Of a DNA stretch of 44,891 nucleotides, positions 18,507 through 26,501 are shown piece by piece (positions within the stretch are counted from its first letter, which is position 1; each line of letters opens with the position of its first letter). The translations under genes and the position numbers were made by a program. The stretch is taken from the NCBI RefSeq assembly GCF_003399625.1, contig NZ_NBXA01000017.1, positions 1 to 44,891 on the forward strand, written 5' to 3'. Source of the stretch: Subtercola boreus. GTDB lineage: Bacteria > Actinomycetota > Actinomycetes > Actinomycetales > Microbacteriaceae. The notes under the pieces were generated by a model. That model saw nothing but the letters and a program-made list of their open reading frames with translations. It did no database searches and was not told where the DNA came from.

Positions 18507-18512
18507 TAGGGT
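18507..18512 (+). promoter_or_regulatory. -10 box TAGGGT of a leaderless transcript
   Basis: TAGGGT ends six bases before the ATG at 18519, the same geometry as at 11071, 21497 and 26490. No ribosome site lies between. Confidence 0.5.
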
Positions 18513-18518
18513 TCTGGC

Positions 18519-18890
18519 ATGGTCATCAGGCTTTTCGACAGCGCCACCGCCACCGCCCTGTCACAGATCCTCCCGATCATCCTGCTCGCCCTGATGGTGG
18601 AACTCCGGCGCACCAAGATCCACCGGCGCGGCCGCAACCAGCGCCGCACGCGCACCCTGATGGGGGTGTTCTTCATTCTGTTCGCATCGATCGAAACGAT
18701 GCTCGTGCTGTCGATCGACGGCCGGACCTACCCGTTCCAGTTGAGCGACCTGCTCGCGGCGCTGATCATCTTCGCGCTGCTCATCATGCTCTTCGTGCTG
18801 ACGTTCCTGCCCGAGTTCGAGGAGGATCACCGGCGCCGCCACCCCCGCGGGTCGACCGAGCACAGGGATGCCGACAACCCCGACCACTGA
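18519..18890 (+). CDS. Small membrane protein with three hydrophobic segments
   Basis: 123 residues. Membrane segments lie at about 14-28 (ALSQILPIILLALMVEL), 48-64 (GVFFILFASIETMLVLS) and 75-98 (SDLLAALIIFALLIMLFVLTFL). A strongly basic loop separates the first two (RRTKIHRRGRNQRRTRT), and the tail is charged and His/Arg/Asp-rich. The basic loop predicts a cytoplasmic position between segments 1 and 2. No family is recognised. It is probably leaderless. Its end lies eight bases from the end of the convergent exporter gene. Confidence 0.7.
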   Translation: MVIRLFDSATATALSQILPIILLALMVELRRTKIHRRGRNQRRTRTLMGVFFILFASIETMLVLSIDGRTYPFQLSDLLAALIIFALLIMLFVLTFLPEFEEDHRRRHPRGSTEHRDADNPDH

Positions 18891-18898
18891 GAAGGGGT

Positions 18899-20362
18899 CT
18901 AACCGGCGACAGCCACTCGTCCGTCGGAGCGCAGCCGGGCATCCGGCATCGAGGCGGCCGCAGCAACAGTGGCGACGGCGCACACCAGAACGGCGATGAA
19001 GGCCGCGCCTGAGGCTACGGCGACTGTCGCGGGATCGCTCGTTCCCCCGCCCCCGGGATGACCGGCATAGATGCCGTTCGCAATTGCTCCGAAAACGGCC
19101 ACCCCGAGCGCGCTGCCGATCGACCGGGCGAAGAAGTTGGTGCCGGTGACGACGCCGCGCTCCTCCCACGGAACGCTCGATTGGGCGGCGATGAGGCTGG
19201 GCGTCGCGACGAGGCCGAGGCCGAGGCCGATCACGAAGCAGCTGGCGGCGACGACCAGAAGGTCCGGGCGGGGAGCGGAGAGCGCGAGGCTGAGCGCGCC
19301 AGCGACGGCCAGCACCATGCCGATGAGGATGGTGCGCTTGAACCCGATCCGGAGATAGAGGCGACCCGACTGCGAGGCGGCGAGCGGCCAGCCCAGGGTG
19401 ATGGCGGCGACCGCGAGACCCGAGACGACGGGGGTGATGTGGATGGTTCCCTCAAGGTAGGTCGGAACGAAGGAGGTGACTCCGAGGAGGATCGCTCCCA
19501 CCCCGAGCGAAATGAGGGTGGTCGTCAGCAGCAGGCGTCGGGAGAACACCCAGAGCGGCAGCACCGGTTCGGCCGCGCGCCGCTCGACCAGCACGAACAC
19601 CACGAGCAGCACGCCGCCGAGGGCAAAGGCGCCGATGCTCTGGATCGAGTCCCACGCCCAGGCCTGTCCGCCTTCGAGAGCGGCGAGGATGAGGGCGCTG
19701 AGAGCGACGGTCAGCACGGCCGACCCCGCGTAGTCGATGCGGTGCTTCGTCTTCTCGATCTGTTCGTGGAAGCGGCGGAAGATCATCCATCCCGCGATGA
19801 CGCAGAGCGGGACGTTCACGAAGAAGATCCACCGCCACGAGACGAACTCGGAGAAGAGACCGCCGAGCAGGGGACCCGCCACGGACGCGATGGCCCAGAC
19901 GCTCGCGAGGTAGCCCTGCACCTTCGCGCGCTCCTCGACGGAGTAGATGTCGCCGGCGATGGTGACGGCCATCGGTTGCACGGCCCCGGCCCCGAGACCC
20001 TGCACGACGCGGAACGCGATGAGGGCGGGCATGCTCCAGGCCAGCCCGCAGAGGATCGAACCGGCGAGGAACAGGCCGATGCCGAGCAGGATGATCGGCT
20101 TTCGCCCGAATGTGTCGCTGAGCTTCGCGTAGACCGGAACCGAGACGGCCTGGGCGAGCAGATAGATCGAGAAGAGCCAGGGGAACTGGGAGAACGAGCC
20201 GAGGTCGCCGACGATCGACGGCACGCTCGTGGCGAGGATGGTGGCGTCGATCGCGACCAGGCCGGTCGAGAGCATCAGCGCGATGAGGAGCGGGCCCCTT
20301 TCGGAGCGGAAGCCGACGCCGTCTCTGTGCCGGTTCGTGACCGGTTCGCTGGTGGTGCTCAT
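18899..20362 (-). CDS. MFS drug exporter, DHA2 (EmrB/QacA) family
   Basis: 487 residues with about 14 hydrophobic segments. Family motifs are visible: the loop 2-3 motif KLSDTFGRKPIILLG (motif A), RVVQGLGAGAVQPMA (motif B) and the motif C region SVAGPLLGGLFSEFVSWRWIFFVNVP, typical of proton/drug antiporters. It should export hydrophobic or cationic compounds across the cytoplasmic membrane. ATG 20362 has no strong ribosome site. A perfect hairpin (20373-20388) lies just upstream. No dedicated regulator gene is adjacent. Confidence 0.93.
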   Translation of the reverse strand: MSTTSEPVTNRHRDGVGFRSERGPLLIALMLSTGLVAIDATILATSVPSIVGDLGSFSQFPWLFSIYLLAQAVSVPVYAKLSDTFGRKPIILLGIGLFLAGSILCGLAWSMPALIAFRVVQGLGAGAVQPMAVTIAGDIYSVEERAKVQGYLASVWAIASVAGPLLGGLFSEFVSWRWIFFVNVPLCVIAGWMIFRRFHEQIEKTKHRIDYAGSAVLTVALSALILAALEGGQAWAWDSIQSIGAFALGGVLLVVFVLVERRAAEPVLPLWVFSRRLLLTTTLISLGVGAILLGVTSFVPTYLEGTIHITPVVSGLAVAAITLGWPLAASQSGRLYLRIGFKRTILIGMVLAVAGALSLALSAPRPDLLVVAASCFVIGLGLGLVATPSLIAAQSSVPWEERGVVTGTNFFARSIGSALGVAVFGAIANGIYAGHPGGGGTSDPATVAVASGAAFIAVLVCAVATVAAAASMPDARLRSDGRVAVAG

Positions 20363-20372
20363 GGGTAGCTCA

Positions 20373-20388
20373 AGCGCCGAGGGGCGCT
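20373..20388. terminator. Hairpin AGCGCC-GAGG-GGCGCT
   Basis: A perfect 6-bp GC stem with a four-base loop sits in the 63 bases between the secreted-protein gene (ends 20426) and the exporter start (20362), both on the minus strand. It may end transcription from upstream, though no T-run follows, or form part of the exporter leader. Confidence 0.4.
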
Positions 20389-20425
20389 GGATATTTCCTT
20401 GTCGTGAAACAACGGTGTGCGCGGG

Positions 20426-21385
20426 TCAGGAGCAGGCGATCGGCACGCCCGTGACGGGGTCGTTGCAGACGACGGGATTGAGGGGGAGCGGTGGCGGTTC
20501 CACCCAGGTGAGGGTCGGCGGCGGGAAGGTCACGAAGGTGCCGCCGGAGCCGGAGCCGGAGCTGCCGGACGAGCCTGAGCTGCCGGACGATCCGGACGAG
20601 CGTTGGCGAGCCGCGGCCGTCTCGGCTGCGGCGGTGGCCGCGTCGGCTGCCTGCTGGCCCGCGGCCTGGCTGGCGGTCACGGCGTCAGCCACACCGACGA
20701 ACGCGGTGAGGGCCGCCCCGAGGTCGGTGGATGCCCGTGCCCGGGTCGCCTCGGCCGACGCCGCCAGTGCATCGGTGCTGGCGCTCGCGGCAGCACGGGT
20801 CTCGTCGCTCGCCAGCGGAGAGGCATCGAGCAGCGCCCGGCCGTGCGCGACGACGGAGTCCGCGAGGTCTGCGAGTGCCGTTCGTGCGGCGGCGGACTGG
20901 GCATCGAGCGCCGTCGCGGCATCCAGAGCCTGCTGCGTCTGCTGCTGGAGGTCCGCGCGCACGCTGTCGAGGGCGGCGGTGTCGGCGCGGATTCCCGCAG
21001 TGGTGGTGGAGTCTGTGCTGACGGCCGTGAGGGTGGTCAGCGTGTCGGAGGTGAGAGGCGCCACCGCGGGGACGGCCGTTGCCGCAGCGCTTCTCGCTGC
21101 CGTGAGCACTGCCTCGTCGGAGTAGGGCGTGAGCGCGTCGGTCACGGCCTGCAGCTGGGTCGCGACGAGCGACGCGTCGGCCGTGCTGGCCCCGAGGGTC
21201 GCCGAGGCGGCGGTGTGGGCATCCTGAGCCTCGTCGAACACCACCACCGCGGCGATCCGTGATGCGAACGCGGCGTCGTGGGCGGCGCGGCCGTGATTCA
21301 GGTCGGCGACCGTTCCTACCGTGATCACGACGGCGAGGGCCGCGATGAGCGCAAGAGTGCTGAGACGCTTCGACCTCGGTGTCAT
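20426..21385 (-). CDS. Secreted or membrane-anchored Ala-rich helical protein
   Basis: About 319 residues. The N-terminus (TPRSKRLSTLALIAALAVVITVGTVADL) is a signal anchor or signal peptide. About 220 Ala/Thr/Ser-rich residues without proline follow, predicted as long helices, possibly coiled coil (LDSVRADLQQQTQQALDAATAL). Then comes a linker of five SGSS-type repeats, and a short C-terminal region with two cysteines (VVCNDPVTGVPIACS) ending in Ser. ATG 21385 has GAGG at proper spacing; ATG 21391 is an alternative. A cell-envelope spacer or stalk protein is the likely type. I recognise no named family. Confidence 0.75.
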   Translation of the reverse strand: MTPRSKRLSTLALIAALAVVITVGTVADLNHGRAAHDAAFASRIAAVVVFDEAQDAHTAASATLGASTADASLVATQLQAVTDALTPYSDEAVLTAARSAAATAVPAVAPLTSDTLTTLTAVSTDSTTTAGIRADTAALDSVRADLQQQTQQALDAATALDAQSAAARTALADLADSVVAHGRALLDASPLASDETRAAASASTDALAASAEATRARASTDLGAALTAFVGVADAVTASQAAGQQAADAATAAAETAAARQRSSGSSGSSGSSGSSGSGSGGTFVTFPPPTLTWVEPPPLPLNPVVCNDPVTGVPIACS

Positions 21386-21496
21386 GGTCATCCTCGTGCC
21401 CCCCGGCATCAGCGGGCGCAGCCGTGCGTCCCGGGTACAGGGTAACCGACCGCCGCGGGGTTCGTCAGGCCCCGGCGGGGCGCGCTGCCGGGGAAG

Positions 21497-21502
21497 TACG
21501 CT
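21497..21502 (+). promoter_or_regulatory. -10 box TACGCT of a leaderless transcript
   Basis: TACGCT ends six bases before ATG 21509, so the dehydrogenase-like gene is probably transcribed from its start codon. Confidence 0.5.
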
Positions 21503-21508
21503 CGATCT

Positions 21509-22921
21509 ATGACGACGTCGAAGACCCTTCTCATTCTCGGTGCCAGCGGTGACCTGACCGAGCGACTCCTGCTGCCGGGTCTCGGCAGTCTCGTGGGCGG
21601 GGGAGTGGATGCTGACCGCGAGCTGATCTCGGGTCTTCGCATCATCGGTTCCGGCCGTTCGGAGCGGAGCCGCGACGAATGGCAGAAGACCGTGAAGACG
21701 GCGTTCGACGGGGTCGAGGCGAAGGGTGCCACGGCAAACGCGCTCGTGAAGGACGCCGACTACGTGGTCGGCGATCCGACGTCGAAGGATGACCTCACGA
21801 AGATCCTCGAAAGCGTCGAGGGTTCCCTGGTCGTCTACTTCGCGCTGCCTCCCGCGATCGTGTCGGAGGTCATCCAGACCATGGCCTCCGTCGATCTGCC
21901 CGAGGGGACCGTGTTCGCCCTCGAGAAGCCGTTCGGATCCGACTCGCGAAGCGCCGCGACGCTGAACCGGCACCTGCTGAAGCTCGTGCCCGAGGAGCAG
22001 ATCCACCGGGTCGACCACTTCCTCGGCATGTCGACGGTGCTCAACATCCTGGGCCTCCGCTTCGTGAACCGGCTCGTGGAACCGATCTGGAACAACCAGA
22101 ACGTCGAGAAGGTCGAGATCGTCTACGACGAAGACCTCGGGCTCGAGGGGCGCGCCGGGTACTACGACAACTCGGGGGCGCTGATCGACATGCTGCAGTC
22201 GCACCTGCTGCAGGTGCTCTCGATCGTGGCCATGGAGGCGCCGACGCGTATCGACCCGGTCGACTTCCGTGCGGCGACGGCTGCGGTGCTGCGTGCGACC
22301 TCGGTGTGGTCGGGTGCTCCGATGCTGCCGGGAACGGATGCCGTGAGCCGCCGTGCGCGGTATGGCGCCGGCACCGTGGGACGGCGGACGATGCCCGCGT
22401 ATGCATCGGAGGAGGGCGTGGACCCGTCGCGGGAGACGGAGACGCTCGCCGAGATGGTCGTCGAAGTGAACACGCGGCGCTGGGCGGGCGTGCCCTTCGT
22501 GCTGAGGTCGGGCAAGGCGATCGGCTCGCCCGTCAAGCAGGTGGTGCTGACGCTGAAGCCCGTCGGTTTCGTGCCGGCCGGGCTGACGGGTTCGGAGTCG
22601 CGGGAGCGGATCGTCGTCGGCCTGCGCCCGCCGACCCTCACCTTCGAGCTGACGTTGAACGGTGACGGGGATCCGTTCAGTCTCGCCCGGCACGATCTGA
22701 CCGCGACCCTCGACCCGTCGCCGCTGACGGCCTACGGCGAGGTGATGCGCGGCGTGCTCGGCAACGACCCGACGCTCTCGATCCGGGGCGATGTTGCTGA
22801 GACGTGCTGGCGGATCGTCGCGCCGGTGCTGAACTCGTGGAAGCGCGGCGACGTGCCCCTCGAGGAGTACCCGGCCGGCTCCCAGGGCCCGCGCGCCTGG
22901 TCGCGCGACGTGGCGGAATAG
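21509..22921 (+). CDS. Glucose-6-phosphate dehydrogenase-like protein, divergent
   Basis: 470 residues. The NADP-binding start GASGDLTERLLLPGL, EKPFG (139-143), the Asp-His pair in RVDHFLGM (169-170), SGALIDMLQSHLLQ with the conserved His232, and VPFVLRSGKA are all present, so the fold is certain. In the signature RIDHYLGKE of true family members, Lys contacts the sugar phosphate; here that position is Met174. The Arg/Lys pair after GASGDLT is also altered. It may therefore use another substrate or be a low-activity paralogue. No 6-phosphogluconolactonase, opcA or transaldolase gene is adjacent, unlike the usual actinobacterial zwf operon, which supports a secondary copy. The start is set by the leaderless promoter. 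Confidence 0.85.
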   Translation: MTTSKTLLILGASGDLTERLLLPGLGSLVGGGVDADRELISGLRIIGSGRSERSRDEWQKTVKTAFDGVEAKGATANALVKDADYVVGDPTSKDDLTKILESVEGSLVVYFALPPAIVSEVIQTMASVDLPEGTVFALEKPFGSDSRSAATLNRHLLKLVPEEQIHRVDHFLGMSTVLNILGLRFVNRLVEPIWNNQNVEKVEIVYDEDLGLEGRAGYYDNSGALIDMLQSHLLQVLSIVAMEAPTRIDPVDFRAATAAVLRATSVWSGAPMLPGTDAVSRRARYGAGTVGRRTMPAYASEEGVDPSRETETLAEMVVEVNTRRWAGVPFVLRSGKAIGSPVKQVVLTLKPVGFVPAGLTGSESRERIVVGLRPPTLTFELTLNGDGDPFSLARHDLTATLDPSPLTAYGEVMRGVLGNDPTLSIRGDVAETCWRIVAPVLNSWKRGDVPLEEYPAGSQGPRAWSRDVAE

Positions 22922-22962
22922 CCCGCCGCCCCCCTTTCCTCTCGTCCTCTCCGTGGGCACGC

Positions 22963-23619
22963 TCAGAAGCTCGTTTCCCGTTCTCCGCGGAGAGTGGCTG
23001 CGCGGCCGCTGATGATCGACGGTGCTCGTGAGTGGGCGGACACGAATCGCGCGGCCTCGGGAGAGAGCGCGTCGAGAATCTCGACAAGGCGACGGTGGTC
23101 GAACAGCAGGTCGCGGGCGAAGATCGGTTCATGGTGCGCGACGCGGTTTCGAAGTCTTCGCAGTCTCTCGAGTGAGAGGTGCACGTCCGATCGTCTGCCC
23201 GCATACCTGGCGAAGTTTCCGGCAAGGGCCGGCTGCCAGAGCGAGGCGTGGTAGCGATTCGAGACGAGTCCTGTCCAGAAGCCGAGGCTCAGTTCCGCTA
23301 CGACGTGGCCCGTCGTCGAAGCGTCCCCGTATCTGCGGCGGACAGAAGAAACCGCCCGAGACACCGTTCGGGAGTCCTCATCGGAGAGCACAGCCTTCGT
23401 CCACCACTCTCGGCATTCGAAATGTGCGCAGAGTGACTCATTCAGGGCGTTGCGCACAGCGATCTCCAGCACGTGGAATCCGCCCCAGAAGCTCGCCGAG
23501 ACTTCGATGTTCCACGCGTACAGCCTGAGGGCCATTTCGGCGCTGTCATCACAGACCGTCAGGTACGTGCCGAACCGTTCGCCCCCCACCACAGGGCCGA
23601 GATCGAACGGGATAGCCAC
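22963..23619 (-). CDS. Abi-family HEPN-type protein
   Basis: 218 residues. The Abi_2-like N-terminal region (RLYAWNIEVSASFWGGFHVLEIAVRNALNESL) is clear. Near the C-terminus, RLRNRVAHHEPIF holds the Arg-x4-His motif of HEPN ribonucleases. Family members include abortive-infection proteins and toxins that cleave RNA when triggered. No partner nucleotidyltransferase or antitoxin gene is next to it, so it may act alone or be regulated elsewhere. It starts at GTG 23619 with a weak GAGA site. It converges with the dehydrogenase-like gene and diverges from the carboxypeptidase gene. The family is confident; a defence role is inference. Confidence 0.8.
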   Translation of the reverse strand: MAIPFDLGPVVGGERFGTYLTVCDDSAEMALRLYAWNIEVSASFWGGFHVLEIAVRNALNESLCAHFECREWWTKAVLSDEDSRTVSRAVSSVRRRYGDASTTGHVVAELSLGFWTGLVSNRYHASLWQPALAGNFARYAGRRSDVHLSLERLRRLRNRVAHHEPIFARDLLFDHRRLVEILDALSPEAARFVSAHSRAPSIISGRAATLRGERETSF

Positions 23620-23659
23620 GGAATTCTCGCTTCGGTTTGAGGTCGATGGTGAGGTTTGC

Positions 23660-23665
23660 TAAGGT
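23660..23665 (+). promoter_or_regulatory. Candidate -10 box TAAGGT, with TTTGAG upstream
   Basis: TAAGGT lies 18 bases after TTTGAG (23636-23641). It would start a transcript about 150 bases before GTG 23821, the start chosen for the carboxypeptidase lipoprotein. An in-frame ATG at 23674 lies eight bases after it, so an N-terminally extended product without a signal peptide is also conceivable. Confidence 0.4.
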
Positions 23666-23820
23666 CTTCCTGTATGCCCCGGACGGAACGTGAAAGCGTT
23701 GGCGCGCCGGGGCCATTACTTTTTCCGACCCGACCTGAAGATGACCATATCTCATGTTCACGGGGAGGTGCGCCGGAACCGGTCCTCGGGCCTGCAACGT
23801 TGCTCGCAGAGAGTCGTTGG

Positions 23821-25062
23821 GTGAAGACGACCTCCAAGCTCGTGAATTTTCTGGGGGTGGCGGCCGTGGTGGTGGTGCTGGTGGCCGGATGCTCGGCAGG
23901 CGTGCCCGCGGCGACGAAGACGAGCGCCGCCTCGACTGCGGTGGTCGGCGTGGCGGCGGCAGCCGAAATCCCGGTGGGGGTGGCGGCCGCCCTGCAGTTC
24001 CCCGAGTCGGGCGCGGGGGCGGTGGGCATCGCAGCGCCGGACGGGTCGGTGCGTCTCCTCGGGCAGGGCGGTGACACGGGCACGCGGCCGATCGCGAGCA
24101 TCACGAAGGTGATCACTGCGCTCGTGGTGCTGAGCGAGCATCCACTCGCCGGCGTCGGCGCAGACGGCACCGCAGACCACGGCCCGACGATCACTCTCGG
24201 CCAGGCCGACCTCGACATCACCGAAGAGGTCGAGAAGCAGGACCAGTTCGTCGAACCCGTGTACGACGGCCAACAGGTGACCCTGCACGATGCGCTCGCC
24301 ATCACCCTGCTGACGAGCGCGAACAACTGTGCGGAGTCGGTGGCACGCTGGGCGTTCGGTTCCGAAGACGCCTACCTCGCCGCGGCACGTGCCTGGCTGG
24401 CCGCGAACGGGCTCACCCAGACGACGCTCGCCGATGCGAGCGGGCTGGATCCGGGCAGCGCGAGTTCGACGGCCGACCTCCTGCACGTGGCGGCCCTGGC
24501 GCACGCGAACCCGGCGCTGCTCGCTATCGCCGGAATGGCGACCTACGACCAGCCCGGTCTCGGCACGATCTCGAACCAGAACATGCTGCTGGGCGAGAAC
24601 GGGGTCGACGGGCTCAAGACCGGTTTGACCAGCTATGCGGGGTTCACCCTGCTCACCTCCGCGGTCGTGACAGTGGGCTCAGAGCGGCTGACGCTGGTCG
24701 CGGTGGTGCTGGCGACGCCGTCACTGGATGCCCGCTTCGCATCGACCCGCGCGCTGCTGGCCAGCGCCCGGGCGGGTCTCGCCGAGGTGCCGCTCGCGGT
24801 GGCCGGGCAGCTGTTCGGCACCTACACTCTGCCCGACGGCCGGGTCGTCGACGCGGTGGCTGTGGCCCCTCTTTCAGCGATCGTGTTCGGCGATGAGGCG
24901 GTGACGACGACGGTGGCTCTGGATGACCTGCCCTCCGACCTCGTCGCAGCGGGTCCCGGCGAGGATGCCAGCGTCGCCGGCGCCTCCGTGGGCACGGTCT
25001 CGTTCGCGGTGGGTGGGGCGACACTCACGGCGCCACTGGCTGTCGACGCTCTGATCGGCTAG
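23821..25062 (+). CDS. D-alanyl-D-alanine carboxypeptidase lipoprotein (S11, penicillin-binding)
   Basis: 413 residues from GTG 23821. The signal peptide ends in the lipobox LVAGC with Cys24, so the protein should be a lipoprotein outside the membrane. All three active-site motifs are present: Ser93-x-x-Lys96 (SITK), Ser166-Ala-Asn168 (LTSANN) and Lys266-Thr-Gly268 (KTG). Such enzymes trim the terminal D-Ala of peptidoglycan stem peptides. An in-frame extension reaches 23656, but it would bury the signal peptide, so GTG is preferred. The C-terminal about 110 residues form a separate beta-rich domain, as in PBP5 relatives. Confidence 0.92.
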   Translation: MKTTSKLVNFLGVAAVVVVLVAGCSAGVPAATKTSAASTAVVGVAAAAEIPVGVAAALQFPESGAGAVGIAAPDGSVRLLGQGGDTGTRPIASITKVITALVVLSEHPLAGVGADGTADHGPTITLGQADLDITEEVEKQDQFVEPVYDGQQVTLHDALAITLLTSANNCAESVARWAFGSEDAYLAAARAWLAANGLTQTTLADASGLDPGSASSTADLLHVAALAHANPALLAIAGMATYDQPGLGTISNQNMLLGENGVDGLKTGLTSYAGFTLLTSAVVTVGSERLTLVAVVLATPSLDARFASTRALLASARAGLAEVPLAVAGQLFGTYTLPDGRVVDAVAVAPLSAIVFGDEAVTTTVALDDLPSDLVAAGPGEDASVAGASVGTVSFAVGGATLTAPLAVDALIG

Positions 25063-25104
25063 CCGCACTCGGCGCTGGTGTGCGCGAATCACCACAGGCG
25101 CGGG

Positions 25105-25129
25105 CCCAGCCCAGCCCAGCCCAGCCCAG
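25105..25129. repeat. Five perfect CCCAG tandem units
   Basis: CCCAG is repeated five times between two convergent genes, three bases before the stop of the DUF2071 gene. Such pentamers are prone to copy changes by slippage. No coding role is seen. Confidence 0.85.
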
Positions 25130-25132
25130 CGA

Positions 25133-25990
25133 CTATTCCGGCCCGGTGAGGCTGCTGGCCTGAAGTGTGTCGAGGTGCAGAGAGCCGGGAACGGGTGACG
25201 GACTGGCTGCCAGACCCGGCGTGAGGTTCCGTTCGGGAGCGCTCCAGGTGACCGGCACGCCGCGCATCAGGAGCACGCTGTCGAGTGTCGCCGATCCGGC
25301 GGGCAGCGCGTCGAAGAAGCTCGACCGTGCGGTCAGCGGTGTCACGCCCTCGATCCGCCACGCTGAGGTGGAGAGGGTGAGCCCCTGCAGTCCGCCGTCG
25401 CGGGCCGGCGACCAGCCCGTGCTCCCGGCGCGGAAGAATTCCGACGCGTCGTCGAGACTCGGGAACAGGGAGCTCCGCCAGGCTCCGGATGCGGGCCCTC
25501 CCGCGCTCGGATCCACCGCCGCCCGCTCATCCCCTGTCGTCGGCACCGGCGCCGGCACGGCCACCTCGACGTCGACGGTCACCTCTCTCGAGCGCATCCC
25601 CACGTGCATCCGGTCGCCGGACTCCTCGCTCACGAACCGGGCGTGGCGATGGATGCCCGGAAACACTCGTTCACCCGCCGCCACCGCCAGCCACGAGGCG
25701 CTGTGGCGCTCGGGAATGTACACGCCGGTCGCCCGGCCGCCAGGGGTGTCCCACTCGACGGCGATGCGGTGCGCGGCGTTCTCGGCGCGCCAACCGATGC
25801 GGGGCCGCACGACTGCCGGCCGAAGGTCGCCGAGGCGGATCAGGCAGATACCCGCGACGGCGCTCCCGTCGACGAGTTGCGGGCGGAGTTCCGCGGGCAG
25901 CAGTGCCTGGGCGACCCGGGGGTCGACGCGGTAGTTGATGAGGAGGCGGCGCTCGATCGTGGCCGAGAGGTCGGGCATCCGGAGCCTCAT
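25133..25990 (-). CDS. DUF2071 (YqjF-like) protein
   Basis: 285 residues of the DUF2071 group, a fold related to acetoacetate decarboxylase. Characteristic segments are RRLLINYRVDPRVAQALLPAELRPQ near the start, GICLIRLGDLRP and RHSASWLAVAAGERVFPGIHRHARF. The enzymatic role of this group is not established. Its start overlaps the ArsR stop (ATGA, 25987-25990), so both genes share an operon and the ArsR protein probably controls it. An insertion of about 40 residues (PAPVPTTGDERAAVDPSAGG) is Pro/Gly-rich and likely a loop. Confidence 0.82.
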   Translation of the reverse strand: MRLRMPDLSATIERRLLINYRVDPRVAQALLPAELRPQLVDGSAVAGICLIRLGDLRPAVVRPRIGWRAENAAHRIAVEWDTPGGRATGVYIPERHSASWLAVAAGERVFPGIHRHARFVSEESGDRMHVGMRSREVTVDVEVAVPAPVPTTGDERAAVDPSAGGPASGAWRSSLFPSLDDASEFFRAGSTGWSPARDGGLQGLTLSTSAWRIEGVTPLTARSSFFDALPAGSATLDSVLLMRGVPVTWSAPERNLTPGLAASPSPVPGSLHLDTLQASSLTGPE

Positions 25991-26385
25991 GCCGTGGCAG
26001 CCTTCGCGGTCGGAACCTTCGCACCCTTGACGACGGCGGGCGCCGCCTTCGCGCCCTTCCCGCCCGCCGGCTTCGACTTCTTCGACGGCTTGCGGATGCT
26101 CCGCAGCACGAGCTGCTCCGGACAGACGCTCGACAGGAAATCGCCGACAGAGAGCGCCAGCCGTTCGCCGACCAGCGAGTAGAGGATGCGGTTCGAATCG
26201 CGCCGTTCAGTCACCAGCCCGGCCGCCTTCAGCACGGACAGATGCCGGGAGATCGTCGGCCCCGAGGCCTGGAACCGGGCCGCTATGTCGCCGGCAGCGA
26301 GCTCCCCGTCGCGCAGGTCCTGCAGGATCTGGCGCCGTGTCGGGTGTGCCAGGGCGGAGAAGATGTCGCTCACGGTCTCTTGCAT
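25987..26385 (-). CDS. ArsR-family repressor with Lys/Ala-rich tail
   Basis: 132 residues. The winged helix is clear (DIFSALAHPTRRQILQDLRDGELAAGDIAARF, then the recognition helix SGPTISRHLSVLKAAGLV and wing RRDSNRILYSL). It lacks the usual metal-binding cysteine pair of arsenic sensors; the only Cys is at SSVCPE. About 35 residues of Lys/Ala/Pro-rich tail (SKKSKPAGGKGAK) follow and may bind DNA non-specifically. ATG 26385 precedes a palindromic operator at 26396-26417, suggesting autorepression. The downstream partner is DUF2071. Confidence 0.9.
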   Translation of the reverse strand: MQETVSDIFSALAHPTRRQILQDLRDGELAAGDIAARFQASGPTISRHLSVLKAAGLVTERRDSNRILYSLVGERLALSVGDFLSSVCPEQLVLRSIRKPSKKSKPAGGKGAKAAPAVVKGAKVPTAKAATA

Positions 26386-26395
26386 GCTCGCAATC

Positions 26396-26417
26396 TAGCA
26401 CAGGTGCTAATTAGCAC
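26396..26417. promoter_or_regulatory. Two overlapping palindromes, ArsR operator candidate
   Basis: GTGCTAATTAGCAC (26404-26417) is a perfect 14-bp palindrome. TAGCAC-AG-GTGCTA (26396-26409) overlaps it. They lie 11-32 bases upstream of the ArsR start, an ideal place for autoregulation. The plus-strand gene at 26502 is within reach too. Confidence 0.75.
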
Positions 26418-26489
26418 GCTAGCTACAAGACACTCGAGCCTCTTCAGGCAGCGTGTCAGTGCAAAGATGACGATACATCGAATTCGAGG

Positions 26490-26495
26490 TAAGCT
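26490..26495 (+). promoter_or_regulatory. -10 box TAAGCT of a leaderless transcript
   Basis: TAAGCT ends six bases before ATG 26502, matching the spacing of the other leaderless candidates in this window. Confidence 0.5.
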
Positions 26496-26501
26496 CGACT
26501 C

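Noticed and set aside
21410-22960. Minus-strand frame running across the dehydrogenase-like gene into the secreted-protein gene
   Set aside because: The plus strand there encodes a recognisable glucose-6-phosphate-dehydrogenase fold. Only the part downstream of 21385 on the minus strand has a signal peptide and sensible composition.
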